Shown here: one piece after another, positions 1 to 6,590 of the stretch
Position numbering within the stretch: position 1 is the first letter of the stretch
Layout: every line of letters starts with the position of its first letter
Assembly (NCBI GenBank): GCA_947631385.1
Contig: CANRLE010000021.1
Span: 1 to 15,004 of the forward strand
Reading direction: 5' to 3'
DNA length: 15,004 nt
Origin: an uncultured Clostridia bacterium
GTDB lineage: Bacteria > Bacillota > Clostridia > TANB77 > CAG-508
Notes under the pieces: model-generated
Told to the model about the DNA's origin: nothing
Databases searched by the model: none
The model's input: the letters and a program-made list of their open reading frames with translations, nothing else
Position numbers and translations under genes: made by a program

Positions 1-1
1 T

Positions 2-112
2 GTTACTTTAAAAGACGGATATAATGGAGACCTTTCTTCTAAAGACGCTGGTAAAATCGGTGGTAACATGGTTAGAAAAATGATCCAACAAGCTGAACAA
101 CAAATGAAATAG
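2..112 (+). CDS. Small acid-soluble spore protein, alpha/beta type (C-terminal part only)
   Basis: This is the last 36 codons of a gene whose start lies outside the window; it ends at TAG 110-112. The peptide contains GYNGDLSSKDAGKIGGNMV followed by RKMIQQAEQQMK. The GKIGGNMVRKMI stretch fits the C-terminal signature of alpha/beta-type SASPs, which coat spore DNA, change its helix form and protect it from UV and chemical damage, and are degraded by the GPR protease on germination. Expression would be in the forespore, but the promoter is not visible here. The gene marks the organism as an endospore former. A hairpin terminator follows. Family assignment is firm; which paralogue it is cannot be told. 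Confidence 0.9.
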   Translation, partial: VTLKDGYNGDLSSKDAGKIGGNMVRKMIQQAEQQMK

Positions 113-172
113 TTTTATTTCTAATGACCGTTTTTTTATAATGGTAGGAAGTTAAATTTTGCTTTTATACAT

Positions 173-208
173 AAAAGGCAGGATTTGATTTCCTGCCTTT
201 TCTTTTTT
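173..208 (+). terminator. Intrinsic terminator shared by two convergent genes
   Basis: A perfect 11-bp inverted repeat, AAAAGGCAGGA (173-183) and TCCTGCCTTTT (191-201), encloses a 7-nt loop and is followed on the plus strand by a T-rich tract (202-208). It lies 60 nt after the spore-protein stop and just past the hpf stop codon on the other strand. It should end the spore-protein transcript. The A-rich 5' flank gives a weaker U tract for hpf, so it may work in both directions. Confidence 0.85.
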
Positions 209-214
209 TATTTT

Positions 215-742
215 TTAAGCCTCTGGCTCTACTAATCCATAATTTTTTCCATCTTTTAATTTATGTATTGCATTTACTTTTCCTGTTTCTACATTTATAA
301 AAACTAAAAAATTATGAGTTGGTTTTTCTTTTAATTTTAAAACTGCATCTTCTGGTAACATTGGTTTTATTTCATAATAAGAAGTTTTGATAATTTCATC
401 TCTTATTTCTTCAATATGGCTGTCTACTGTTTCCATTGTTTTAATAGAAGCATCTTTCATCATTTTGTCTTTTTTAGTTTTTGACTTTCTAATTTGACCC
501 TCCAATATATCTATGTCTTTATCAATAGAAGCATACATATCCTTATCTTCTGTTACTGCTCTATACTTTTCTCCATTTGCTGTTACATAGATTTCTGCAA
601 TTTGTTCATTTTTTTCTGTTCTTAAAGTAACTTCTGCTTCTGATTCTTCAAAATATTTATTAATTCTGTCTAATTTTCTTTCTACATAATCATTTATTGC
701 TTCTGTTATCTTTAGTTCCTTACCTGTTATTTTTATTTTCAT
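215..742 (-). CDS. hpf: Ribosome hibernation-promoting factor, long form
   Basis: A 175-residue protein that binds the 30S decoding channel and, in the long form, dimerises 70S ribosomes into inactive 100S particles in stationary phase or stress. Residues 1 to about 100 are the S30AE domain (MKIKITGKELKITEAINDYV start, then a KLDRINKYF helix). After a charged linker, residues about 118-175 form the C-terminal dimerisation domain, with the typical IKPMLPEDAVLKLK, HNFLVFINVETGKVN and YGLVEP elements. Length and both domains fit Gram-positive long HPF. The start is supported by an AGAAAGGAG ribosome binding site shortly upstream. A fully consensus sigma-A promoter sits directly upstream, overlapping the end of recO, so hpf can be transcribed alone as well as by read-through. 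Confidence 0.95.
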   Translation of the reverse strand: MKIKITGKELKITEAINDYVERKLDRINKYFEESEAEVTLRTEKNEQIAEIYVTANGEKYRAVTEDKDMYASIDKDIDILEGQIRKSKTKKDKMMKDASIKTMETVDSHIEEIRDEIIKTSYYEIKPMLPEDAVLKLKEKPTHNFLVFINVETGKVNAIHKLKDGKNYGLVEPEA

Positions 743-772
743 AAAAATCGCTCCTTTCTCTTTTATGGCTTT

Positions 773-801
773 ATTATATACATTAATTCTTGAAATGTCA
801 A
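773..801 (-). promoter_or_regulatory. Consensus sigma-A promoter for hpf, overlapping the recO stop codon
   Basis: On the minus strand, TTGACA (801-796), a 17-nt spacer and TATAAT (778-773) match the sigma-A consensus at all twelve positions. The -10 box is about 30 nt upstream of the hpf start codon. The TGA stop of recO (800-798) is contained in the -35 hexamer, so the promoter is built into the end of the upstream gene. Confidence 0.85.
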
Positions 802-1530
802 ACTTTAAAATCGTCTAATTTATATTCTCTTTCTAATTTATTATTAAAGTACAATTTAGTTACTAATTCAAATTCATTTAAAGACTCCTCTTTTAAGTTA
901 AATGAATATAGTTTTTTTGGTGGTGCAGTTACCGTATATCTAATAGCATTCCATGCACTCTCGCTAATTTGAATACTACTTGTATCTAGTTTTCCGCAAG
1001 TTTGACATTTTACTCCGTTATCTTTTATGCTAAAAAAACACAAATTTTCTTTTTGCTTACAATTAACACATTCTTCTATTTTAGGTGTATAGCCTAAAAT
1101 ACATAATAATCGTAATTTAAATATGCCTAATACCATATCTAAATTTTTATCTGTTTCTGATATGGTATAAAGCGTATTTAATACTAATTGCAATACTCGA
1201 TAAGAATTTTGATTTTCCTGTGCTACATCTCTTATAATTTTATTAATATGTACAGCATATTTTAATTTTTCTAAATCTTCTCTAAGATTATAAAAAAATT
1301 CAACTGGTTCTACAGAATTGATATGATATGTTTGGGTTCCTTTATAAAGTAAATATTCTCCAAAGCAAAACATTTGTGTACCAGCCAAAAGAGCACTCTG
1401 TGGTCTTCTTGCTCCCTTGGCTATACACGAGATTTTTCCGTAAGTTTGGAGTCAATAATGTCAACATTTTATCAAAATCTCCCATATTATTTTCTGCTAA
1501 TACTATTCCATTTATTTTTATACTTGACAT
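798..1530 (-). CDS. recO: DNA repair protein RecO, split by a +1 frameshift at a CGG codon
   Basis: RecO helps load RecA onto SSB-coated DNA in the RecFOR pathway. The N-terminal part (MSSIKINGIVLAENNMGDFD..) is an OB-fold. A Cys4 zinc site follows at residues about 154, 157, 175 and 178 of the restored protein (CVNC and CQTC), as in many Firmicute RecO proteins. The first frame reads sensibly to residue 30 (LTPNL) and then meets CGG (1440-1438). If the C at 1440 is skipped, the product continues GKISCIAKGARRPQSALLAG, the standard RecO sequence, and totals 243 residues, normal for the family. Without the shift the first frame ends at 1342 as a 62-residue fragment. Start ATG 1530 has GAAGGA upstream and follows yqzL by 12 nt. 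It is co-transcribed with yqzL and probably era. Either recoded, mutated or misassembled; see the CGG finding. Confidence 0.9.
1437..1440 (-). other. Candidate +1 recoding site CGGA in recO
   Basis: The minus strand reads AAC TTA C GGA AAA ATC. The zero-frame codon is CGG, followed by AAA. Dropping the C gives L-G-K-I, where the glycine starts the family-typical GKIS..AKGARRP segment. The shift must happen here: downstream of the site the +1 frame is RecO-like, and upstream only the zero frame is. I see no Shine-Dalgarno-like stimulator or strong downstream hairpin. Confidence 0.6.
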
Positions 1531-1542
1531 TTTTTATTTCCT

Positions 1543-1698
1543 TCATTTTTCTAAGTTTTCATTAGAAGATATATTTTCTTTTTTTTCTAAAGAAGGATTT
1601 AATGAATTTTCTTCAATTCCTTCAATTCTTTTTAGCTCGATAAAAGCATTAATATCACCTGTATTTTTAAAGGTTTCCCATGCAATCTTTTTAATCAT
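1543..1698 (-). CDS. yqzL: YqzL-like small protein
   Basis: A 51-residue protein starting MIKKIAWETFKNTGDINAFI. The W-x-x-F-x-x-T-G-x-I-x-A-(F/Y) pattern matches the YqzL family, small proteins of unknown function commonly found between era and recO in Firmicutes, as here. The rest (ELKRIEGIEENSLNPS and a charged tail) is low in complexity. The start ATG at 1698 is preceded by GGAGAGGA at a good distance, and the TGA stop (1545-1543) is 12 nt before the recO start, which points to one transcript. The position between era and recO supports the call as much as the motif does. No function can be inferred beyond the neighbourhood of repair and ribosome assembly genes. Confidence 0.8.
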   Translation of the reverse strand: MIKKIAWETFKNTGDINAFIELKRIEGIEENSLNPSLEKKENISSNENLEK

Positions 1699-1772
1699 AA
1701 GCTTTCCTCTCCTTTTCTTAAAGTTTTACCTTTAATTTTATCTTTTGCTAAATAAGGATTTTTTATTCAATA

Positions 1773-2678
1773 TTAAGATTTTAATTTAAATTGTTTTACA
1801 ATTGTTTCATTTGATTGCCAATCTTCTTTTACTTTTACCCATGTTTTTAAGTTTATTTTTATACCAAAATTTTGCTCCATATCTATTCTTGCTGCTCTTC
1901 CTATTTTTTTCAACATTTCTCCCTGTTTTCCTATAATAATTCCCTTATGTGATTCTCTTAAGCAATAAATTGTTGCATCTATGTCGTAAATATTTTCTCC
2001 TTTTTTATTTTTTCTCTCTTGCATTTTTTCCACTTCTACATAAATTCCATGTGGTACTTCATCTTGTAATAATTTCAATGCCTTTTCTCTAATTGTTTCT
2101 TCTGCTAATTGTCTCAATGTCTGGTCTGTATATTCTTCCATGTCATAGTATGCTGGACCTACTTTTAAATGTTTTTCAATTTCATCTAAAATAACATCTT
2201 TATATTTCGCATTTGTTGCTGAAATAGGTATTACTGCTTCAAAATTATATTGTTTGCTGTATTGTTCAATTAGATTTAATAATGTTTCTTTTTTGACTAA
2301 ATCAATTTTATTAATTAACAAGATAGTTTTTTTGTTTGATTCCTTTATTTTTTCTAAGATTATGCTATCTCCTTTGCCTATATTTTTACTTGTTGCCTCT
2401 ATTACAAATAAAATGACATCTGCATCTGGAATACTTGAAAAAGAAGTTTCTAGCATTACTTCATTTAGCTTCGTTCTTGGTTTATGAATTCCCGGAGTAT
2501 CTATAAAAATAATTTGGCTATTTTCTCTATTTACTATTCCTTTTATTGCTGTTCTAGTAGTTTGCACTTTATTAGCAATTGCTGCAACTTTTTCTCCTAC
2601 TAGTAAGTTTAATAATGTAGATTTTCCTACATTTGTTCTTCCTATTAATGTTACAAATCCTGATTTAAATGGTTCCAT
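1773..2678 (-). CDS. era: GTPase Era, 16S rRNA/30S maturation factor
   Basis: A 301-residue Ras-like GTPase with a C-terminal KH domain, the usual size for Era. It binds the 3' end of 16S rRNA and checks late 30S assembly. G1 is GRTNVGKS (13-20), the switch I region is VQTTRTAIKG, G3 is DTPG (60-63), G4 is NKID (123-126) and G5 is SA (153-154). The KH domain near residues 245-270 has GIIIGKQGEMLKKIG. All nucleotide-binding residues are present. The start ATG 2678 has an AGGGGAA-type binding site. yqzL and recO follow 74 nt and 242 nt downstream, which is the usual era-yqzL-recO order. A perfect TATAAT lies just upstream, suggesting a local promoter. Confidence 0.97.
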   Translation of the reverse strand: MEPFKSGFVTLIGRTNVGKSTLLNLLVGEKVAAIANKVQTTRTAIKGIVNRENSQIIFIDTPGIHKPRTKLNEVMLETSFSSIPDADVILFVIEATSKNIGKGDSIILEKIKESNKKTILLINKIDLVKKETLLNLIEQYSKQYNFEAVIPISATNAKYKDVILDEIEKHLKVGPAYYDMEEYTDQTLRQLAEETIREKALKLLQDEVPHGIYVEVEKMQERKNKKGENIYDIDATIYCLRESHKGIIIGKQGEMLKKIGRAARIDMEQNFGIKINLKTWVKVKEDWQSNETIVKQFKLKS

Positions 2679-2694
2679 TTTTGTTCCCCTTTTT

Positions 2695-2700
2695 ATTATA
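2695..2700 (-). promoter_or_regulatory. Possible -10 box of an era promoter
   Basis: TATAAT on the minus strand (2700-2695), 16 nt upstream of the era start. No good -35 hexamer is seen at 16-18 nt spacing (ACAAAT at 17), and the transcript leader would be short. It lies just past the terminator of the preceding gene, so era needs some promoter in this short stretch. Confidence 0.4.
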
Positions 2701-2725
2701 CACTATTTTTTTGCTAAATTTGTAG

Positions 2726-2771
2726 AAAAATACCACAAGAATTAAACTTTTTGTTTAACTTTTGTGGTATT
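2726..2771 (-). terminator. Intrinsic terminator after the glycosyltransferase gene
   Basis: A long inverted repeat pairs AATACCACAA (2729-2738) with TTGTGGTATT (2762-2771) and TTAAAC (2742-2747) with GTTTAA (2753-2758), with one mismatch between the two blocks and a 5-nt loop. On the minus strand the stem runs into a TTTTT tract. It begins 13 nt past the stop codon of the minus-strand gene ending at 2784. Confidence 0.85.
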
Positions 2772-2783
2772 CTTATTTTAATC

Positions 2784-4076
2784 CTATGCATAAGCTTGAC
2801 GCTTTTTAAAGCTAAGTAAATTAGTAATTTCATTTTCTGTGTGTTTAGCTCTTTTTGTTTTTCTAGCTCTTTCTTGTTCCAATTCTCTTTTTTGTTTTTC
2901 TGCCATAGACTGACAAATTGCTTTTTGATACGTAAAGTGTGTATCTTGTGCTATTTTACTCCAATTGTATTCATTTCTTATTTTATTTTTTGCTTTTTTA
3001 GTTATATCACTGCAAAGTTTATAATCATATAATAATTCTAGTATGGAGTCTGCTATTGAATTTGGATTTCCACAATAAGTTTTCATTCCATTTACTCTAT
3101 GTTCTACTATTTCGTTTAATCCTCCTATATCAGAAACAACTACTGGATTTTCAGATAACATTGCCTCTAGTGCTACAATTCCAAATGGTTCATATGTACT
3201 TGGAAATACTGATATATCTGCCGCTTTGTACATTTTTTGCACATCTTTTCCTTCCATATAACCTGCAAAGTACACTTTATTTGAAATTCCCATTGCATCT
3301 ACTTGTTGTCTTAATTCGTCTAGCATTCCACCTTTTCCACATATTACTAACTTTGTGTCATGATATCCTTGTAATATTTTTGGCATAGCTGCAATTAAGT
3401 GTTGGATACCTTTTTCATATACTAATCTTCCCATGAATAAAATAATTTTTTCATTATCCATTGCATATTTTCTTCTAAAGTTGTAATCTCTTTCTACTCC
3501 ATTAAATAGATTTAAGTTTACTCCATTTGGCACTACATTAATTTTTTCATATGGTAATCCAAATAATCTTTGTAGTTCACTTTTCATATAATTGCTATTA
3601 ACTATTACTTCTGCTGATTCATATGTTAGCATCCATTCTGTATCATTGATGTATCTTTGTTGTTCATCATGTATTCCACTATTTCGTCCAGCTTCTGTTG
3701 CATGTATTGTTGATACAATTGGTATGTTATAAGAGTTTTTTATTGTTTTTGCACTATATGCTACTAACCAATCATGTGCATGAATTACATCAAATTTTCC
3801 TTGTTCTGCTATTATTTCATTTGCTTTTGCTACCATGTTGAAATTTAATTGCATAATCCAGTCAATGAAATTGTTTGGATTTATCATGTAATTATCTACT
3901 CTATATACTTTTACTCCTTTGTCATCTTCAAAATATGGTGCGTCTCCATCTCGATAAGTTATTACTGTTACATCATGCCCATCTTTTAATAATGTTTTTG
4001 ATAAGTCATATACAACTCTAGAAATGCCTCCTACTACTCTTGGTGGATATTCCCATGTTAACATCAATATTTTCAT
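2784..4076 (-). CDS. GT4-family (GT-B fold) glycosyltransferase
   Basis: A 430-residue cytosolic retaining glycosyltransferase. The N-terminal Rossmann half starts MKILMLTWEYPPRVVGGISR with the Gly-Gly loop (16-17) typical of glycogen-synthase-like GT4 enzymes, and has IHAHDW near 98-103. The C-terminal donor-binding half has GRLVYEKG (216-223) and the E-x7-E motif EPFGIVALE (296-304). A charged Lys/Arg/Glu tail covers about 390-415. The WEYPPR..GG start resembles glucan-type synthases, but donor and acceptor cannot be assigned from sequence. Glycogen, cell-surface glycan or glycolipid synthesis are all possible. The gene is a single unit, with its own promoter upstream and a strong terminator downstream. 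It is divergent from the secreted-protein gene at 4313. The start has GGAAGGAAGG upstream. Confidence 0.88.
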   Translation of the reverse strand: MKILMLTWEYPPRVVGGISRVVYDLSKTLLKDGHDVTVITYRDGDAPYFEDDKGVKVYRVDNYMINPNNFIDWIMQLNFNMVAKANEIIAEQGKFDVIHAHDWLVAYSAKTIKNSYNIPIVSTIHATEAGRNSGIHDEQQRYINDTEWMLTYESAEVIVNSNYMKSELQRLFGLPYEKINVVPNGVNLNLFNGVERDYNFRRKYAMDNEKIILFMGRLVYEKGIQHLIAAMPKILQGYHDTKLVICGKGGMLDELRQQVDAMGISNKVYFAGYMEGKDVQKMYKAADISVFPSTYEPFGIVALEAMLSENPVVVSDIGGLNEIVEHRVNGMKTYCGNPNSIADSILELLYDYKLCSDITKKAKNKIRNEYNWSKIAQDTHFTYQKAICQSMAEKQKRELEQERARKTKRAKHTENEITNLLSFKKRQAYA

Positions 4077-4146
4077 GGATTGTTTCCTTCCTTCCTATTC
4101 TCTTTTGTTAGTTCTAATTTTTTGACATTTTTCTTTTTCATACTAC

Positions 4147-4175
4147 ATTGTATACAACTTTTTTTAAAAAGTAAA
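4147..4175 (-). promoter_or_regulatory. Sigma-A promoter of the glycosyltransferase gene
   Basis: Minus strand TTTACT (4175-4170), a 17-nt A/T-rich spacer, and TACAAT (4152-4147). It lies about 70 nt before the ATG in the divergent intergenic region. Each hexamer has one or two departures from consensus, and the spacing is ideal. Confidence 0.65.
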
Positions 4176-4211
4176 CGTTTTTTTTAAATTTTTTTATTTT
4201 TTTATTACTAC

Positions 4212-4240
4212 TTGACTTTTCCATTTTTTTACAATATAAT
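4212..4240 (+). promoter_or_regulatory. Strong sigma-A promoter of the secreted-protein gene
   Basis: TTGACT (4212-4217), a 17-nt spacer and a perfect TATAAT (4235-4240), 72 nt before the TTG start. Only one of twelve bases differs from consensus. The divergent promoter for the glycosyltransferase starts about 40 nt to the left, so both genes share this 236-nt control region. Confidence 0.85.
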
Positions 4241-4312
4241 GCACTTATATTTTCTATCTTTTATTATTTTCGTTTTTCCCATAAAAATAAAACTCGAAAG
4301 GAGGCATATTTA

Positions 4313-5656
4313 TTGCACAAAAAAGAAAAAATTTTAATTTCTTTAATTTTTATTCTCGTTTTTTACTTATTAACTTCAATCACTTTTGCCAAATATGTAA
4401 TAGAAGACATTCATTTAGTAGCAAAAATAAATATTGATCGTTGTAAACCAATCATTCAATTAGTTGATATTACCACCTCAAATGTTGGTTACACTACATA
4501 TGCTAATAAAACACATATTATTTCCGGACATATCAAAATAATAGAAAAAAACATTACTAGAAATGATTTATCAAAAGATACTCTGCAAATTCAAGTAGCA
4601 AACAATTTGATTACACCTAACTTCAAAAGCTTTTCTCTTGTTTCTGAAAACGAAAGTGAAAAAATTTATGAATTTTCATTTACAAATAGTATTGGAAATG
4701 GAAGCTTGTCTATAATAGCTCCTCAAGGAATTGTAGAAGATAAATCTGGATTAGTTAATGACAAAACGACTTTTTCAACCAATATAACTATTGATAATAT
4801 ACCACCTGTTGCAACTTTCAAAGAAGTAGAAAGTAATAACCAAAAATCAATAGCAGAATTAACAATTAATGAACCCATCAGACCTGTATCTTATTGGACT
4901 CTTTCTAATAATAATCGCACTTTAAAAAAAGAGTTTTCTCATTACATTTCTTATGCACTACCAATTATGGATTATGCACAAAATTCTTCTGAAGGTATGA
5001 TAGACATCAAAAAAGCTACTAACATTTTACTGGAATATGGCACTTATGACGCTTATAGTGGTCAGACTATTGTTACTGGTGGCTCTATATCAGCTCCTAA
5101 TACTATAACATCTAATTCAATTTGTAAATCAGAAGATATTTATATGAGATTATCTGGTGATATTAATGAATCAATATTACAAGGTAGAGTATATTTATAT
5201 ACTTACTGGAAAGATGGTGCTAGAGGCGTTTGTAAATATTCGGAATTAACTTATTATCATGGCTATAATCCTACTTCTGCCAATGAATGGATTACAATGG
5301 GAGACTCAAATTCTCTTAGATATCAAAAGAAAATTTTTACTCAATTAGGTGGTAGAGGTTTAAATTTAGAAAATGCTGTTGCTTCTAATGTTTTAACGCC
5401 AATTCCAAGTGATATTGCCAAACAATATCTGTTTGGAATTTCTGGTATTCAATTTAGATTAAATACTAGTTCAGAATTTTCAATCGTTTATCAAGCATAT
5501 GTTAAAGGTGTAGGTTGGCTATCCGCTTCTTCAGATGGAGAAGAAAATTATTACAGACATGACAAACCAATATCTGCTTTTCGCATGAATTTAGTTCCAA
5601 AATCAGAAAAACAACATCTTATTAATTATTGGAATCGTGATGTTACTTCTTATTAA
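4313..5656 (+). CDS. Secreted or surface protein with an Ig-like region and a ChW-like repeat
   Basis: A 447-residue exported protein of unknown role. The start is TTG, chosen because AAAGGAGG (4297-4304) ends 8 nt before it. Residues 7-26 are a hydrophobic signal or anchor segment after a KKEK stretch; TFA-KY may be a cleavage site, and there is no lipobox. Residues about 45-165 look like a bacterial Ig-like beta domain ending in TIDNIPP. Residues about 377-428 (GISGIQFRLNT, YQAYVKGVGWLSASSDGE, ISAFRMNL) resemble one Clostridial hydrophobic-W (ChW) repeat, by the pattern hydrophobic-Tyr-x-x-x-Val-x-x-x-Gly-Trp then an Asp-Gly turn. ChW repeats occur in clostridial surface proteins and are thought to mediate interactions. 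No sortase motif or transpeptidase domain is seen. Its stop overlaps the convergent gene by 14 nt. The promoter is strong, so it is probably well expressed. Confidence 0.75.
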   Translation: MHKKEKILISLIFILVFYLLTSITFAKYVIEDIHLVAKINIDRCKPIIQLVDITTSNVGYTTYANKTHIISGHIKIIEKNITRNDLSKDTLQIQVANNLITPNFKSFSLVSENESEKIYEFSFTNSIGNGSLSIIAPQGIVEDKSGLVNDKTTFSTNITIDNIPPVATFKEVESNNQKSIAELTINEPIRPVSYWTLSNNNRTLKKEFSHYISYALPIMDYAQNSSEGMIDIKKATNILLEYGTYDAYSGQTIVTGGSISAPNTITSNSICKSEDIYMRLSGDINESILQGRVYLYTYWKDGARGVCKYSELTYYHGYNPTSANEWITMGDSNSLRYQKKIFTQLGGRGLNLENAVASNVLTPIPSDIAKQYLFGISGIQFRLNTSSEFSIVYQAYVKGVGWLSASSDGEENYYRHDKPISAFRMNLVPKSEKQHLINYWNRDVTSY

Positions 5657-6008
5657 CACCTATAATCCCACCTAAAATTCCAAATATCATTCCTACTGCA
5701 ATCATTATAAGACTTTGCAATTCTAACCCAAATTTCCAATTTAAAATACTAGAAATTAAATAAATTGTAAGAATATAAATTCCACCTATAAATGCTCCAT
5801 TTAATAATCCATTTTTTTTAATCTTAATATTTCCAATAGAACTTCCTATTAGTATACTAATTGCTGTTATTACAATAATTACAGGATTTATTATAGTTTC
5901 ACTTACATCAGTATAAGTAAGTACTACGGCAAATATAAATAATAATATAAATGTAGTTATTAAGGATATTATAACTCCTTTAGCTATATTTGTAATTGTT
6001 TTTTCCAT
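5643..6008 (-). CDS. TIGR04086/DUF3792-type small integral membrane protein
   Basis: A 121-residue, highly hydrophobic protein with about four predicted membrane helices (roughly residues 10-32, 40-57, 68-88 and 97-118), and short loops carrying Lys (IGNIKIKKNGLLNGAFIGGI). Size, helix pattern, the KNGLLNGAFIGGIY segment and the Gly-rich last helix (IAVGMIFGILGGIIGVNKK) match the TIGR04086 family found in clostridia and bacilli, whose function is unknown. The start ATG 6008 has AGGAGGG at ideal spacing. It lies downstream of the def terminator and converges on the secreted-protein gene with a 14-nt overlap of the 3' ends, so the two genes may interfere by antisense transcription. I saw no convincing promoter. 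Confidence 0.7.
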   Translation of the reverse strand: MEKTITNIAKGVIISLITTFILLFIFAVVLTYTDVSETIINPVIIVITAISILIGSSIGNIKIKKNGLLNGAFIGGIYILTIYLISSILNWKFGLELQSLIMIAVGMIFGILGGIIGVNKK

Positions 6009-6052
6009 TTCTTGCCCTCCTATTTTCTTTTACTTAATTTATATGTGAAACT

Positions 6053-6092
6053 AAAAAAAATAGAACTTTTAAATAAAGTTCTATTTTTTTAG
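6053..6092 (-). terminator. Intrinsic terminator after def
   Basis: An A/T-rich hairpin: TAGAACTTT (6061-6069) pairs with AAAGTTCTA (6075-6083), extended by A8 (6053-6060) against T7 (6084-6090), with a 5-nt loop. The def stop codon (6091-6089) overlaps the 5' arm on the minus strand. The stem runs into a T tract, so it should end the long minus-strand transcript that includes priA and def. Confidence 0.75.
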
Positions 6093-6568
6093 TTTTTTTC
6101 TGGCTCTACATATTCCAATGTTCCCGGAATTATCTTATCTATAAATACTTCTCCATTTAGATGATCTACTTCATGGCATATTGCTTGAGCCAATAATTCT
6201 TTTGCTTTTACTTTCATCCTTTTTCCTTCTCTATCAGTATATTCTGCAACTACTTCTTCTGGTCTTACTACTTTTGCAAATTGATTAGGAAAACTTAAAC
6301 ATCCTTCATCCACTTCATGTTCTCCTTTTGTTTTTAGAATAACTGGATTAATCAAAACTATAGGACCATTATCATCATATAAATCAATTACAATTACTTT
6401 TTTTAACACTCCAACTTGTACTGCTGCAAGACCTACTCCATTATATTTATGCATTGTTTCTATCATATCATCAATTAAAATTTGTATTTTTTCATCAATT
6501 ACATCTACTTCTCTTGATTTCTTTTTTAATATTTCGTCTCCTTCTAGTCGTAAATTTCTAATTGCCAT
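6089..6568 (-). CDS. def: Peptide deformylase
   Basis: A 159-residue metalloenzyme that removes the N-formyl group from new proteins. All three signature motifs are intact: motif 1 GVGLAAVQ (44-51), motif 2 EGCLS with the metal-binding Cys90, and motif 3 CHEVDH with His132, Glu133 and His136. Length is normal for a bacterial deformylase. The start is set by AGGAGAGGAG just upstream. It lies 22 nt downstream of priA, the common priA-def order; fmt, often next, is absent, and a terminator follows instead. Translation here may be independent of priA, given the strong binding site. Confidence 0.97.
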   Translation of the reverse strand: MAIRNLRLEGDEILKKKSREVDVIDEKIQILIDDMIETMHKYNGVGLAAVQVGVLKKVIVIDLYDDNGPIVLINPVILKTKGEHEVDEGCLSFPNQFAKVVRPEEVVAEYTDREGKRMKVKAKELLAQAICHEVDHLNGEVFIDKIIPGTLEYVEPEKN

Positions 6569-6590
6569 TTTTACTCCTCTCCTATCTTTA

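Noticed and set aside
1414..1416. A homopolymer indel (CCC on the plus strand) as the cause of the recO break
   Set aside because: The +1 frame is already RecO-like (GKISCIAKGARRP) upstream of this run, so the shift must lie at 1438-1440, which is not a homopolymer.
1342..1530. A separate 62-residue gene overlapping the end of recO
   Set aside because: Its first 30 residues are the RecO N-terminus and the rest is out-of-frame reading of recO after the CGG site, so it is not a gene on its own.
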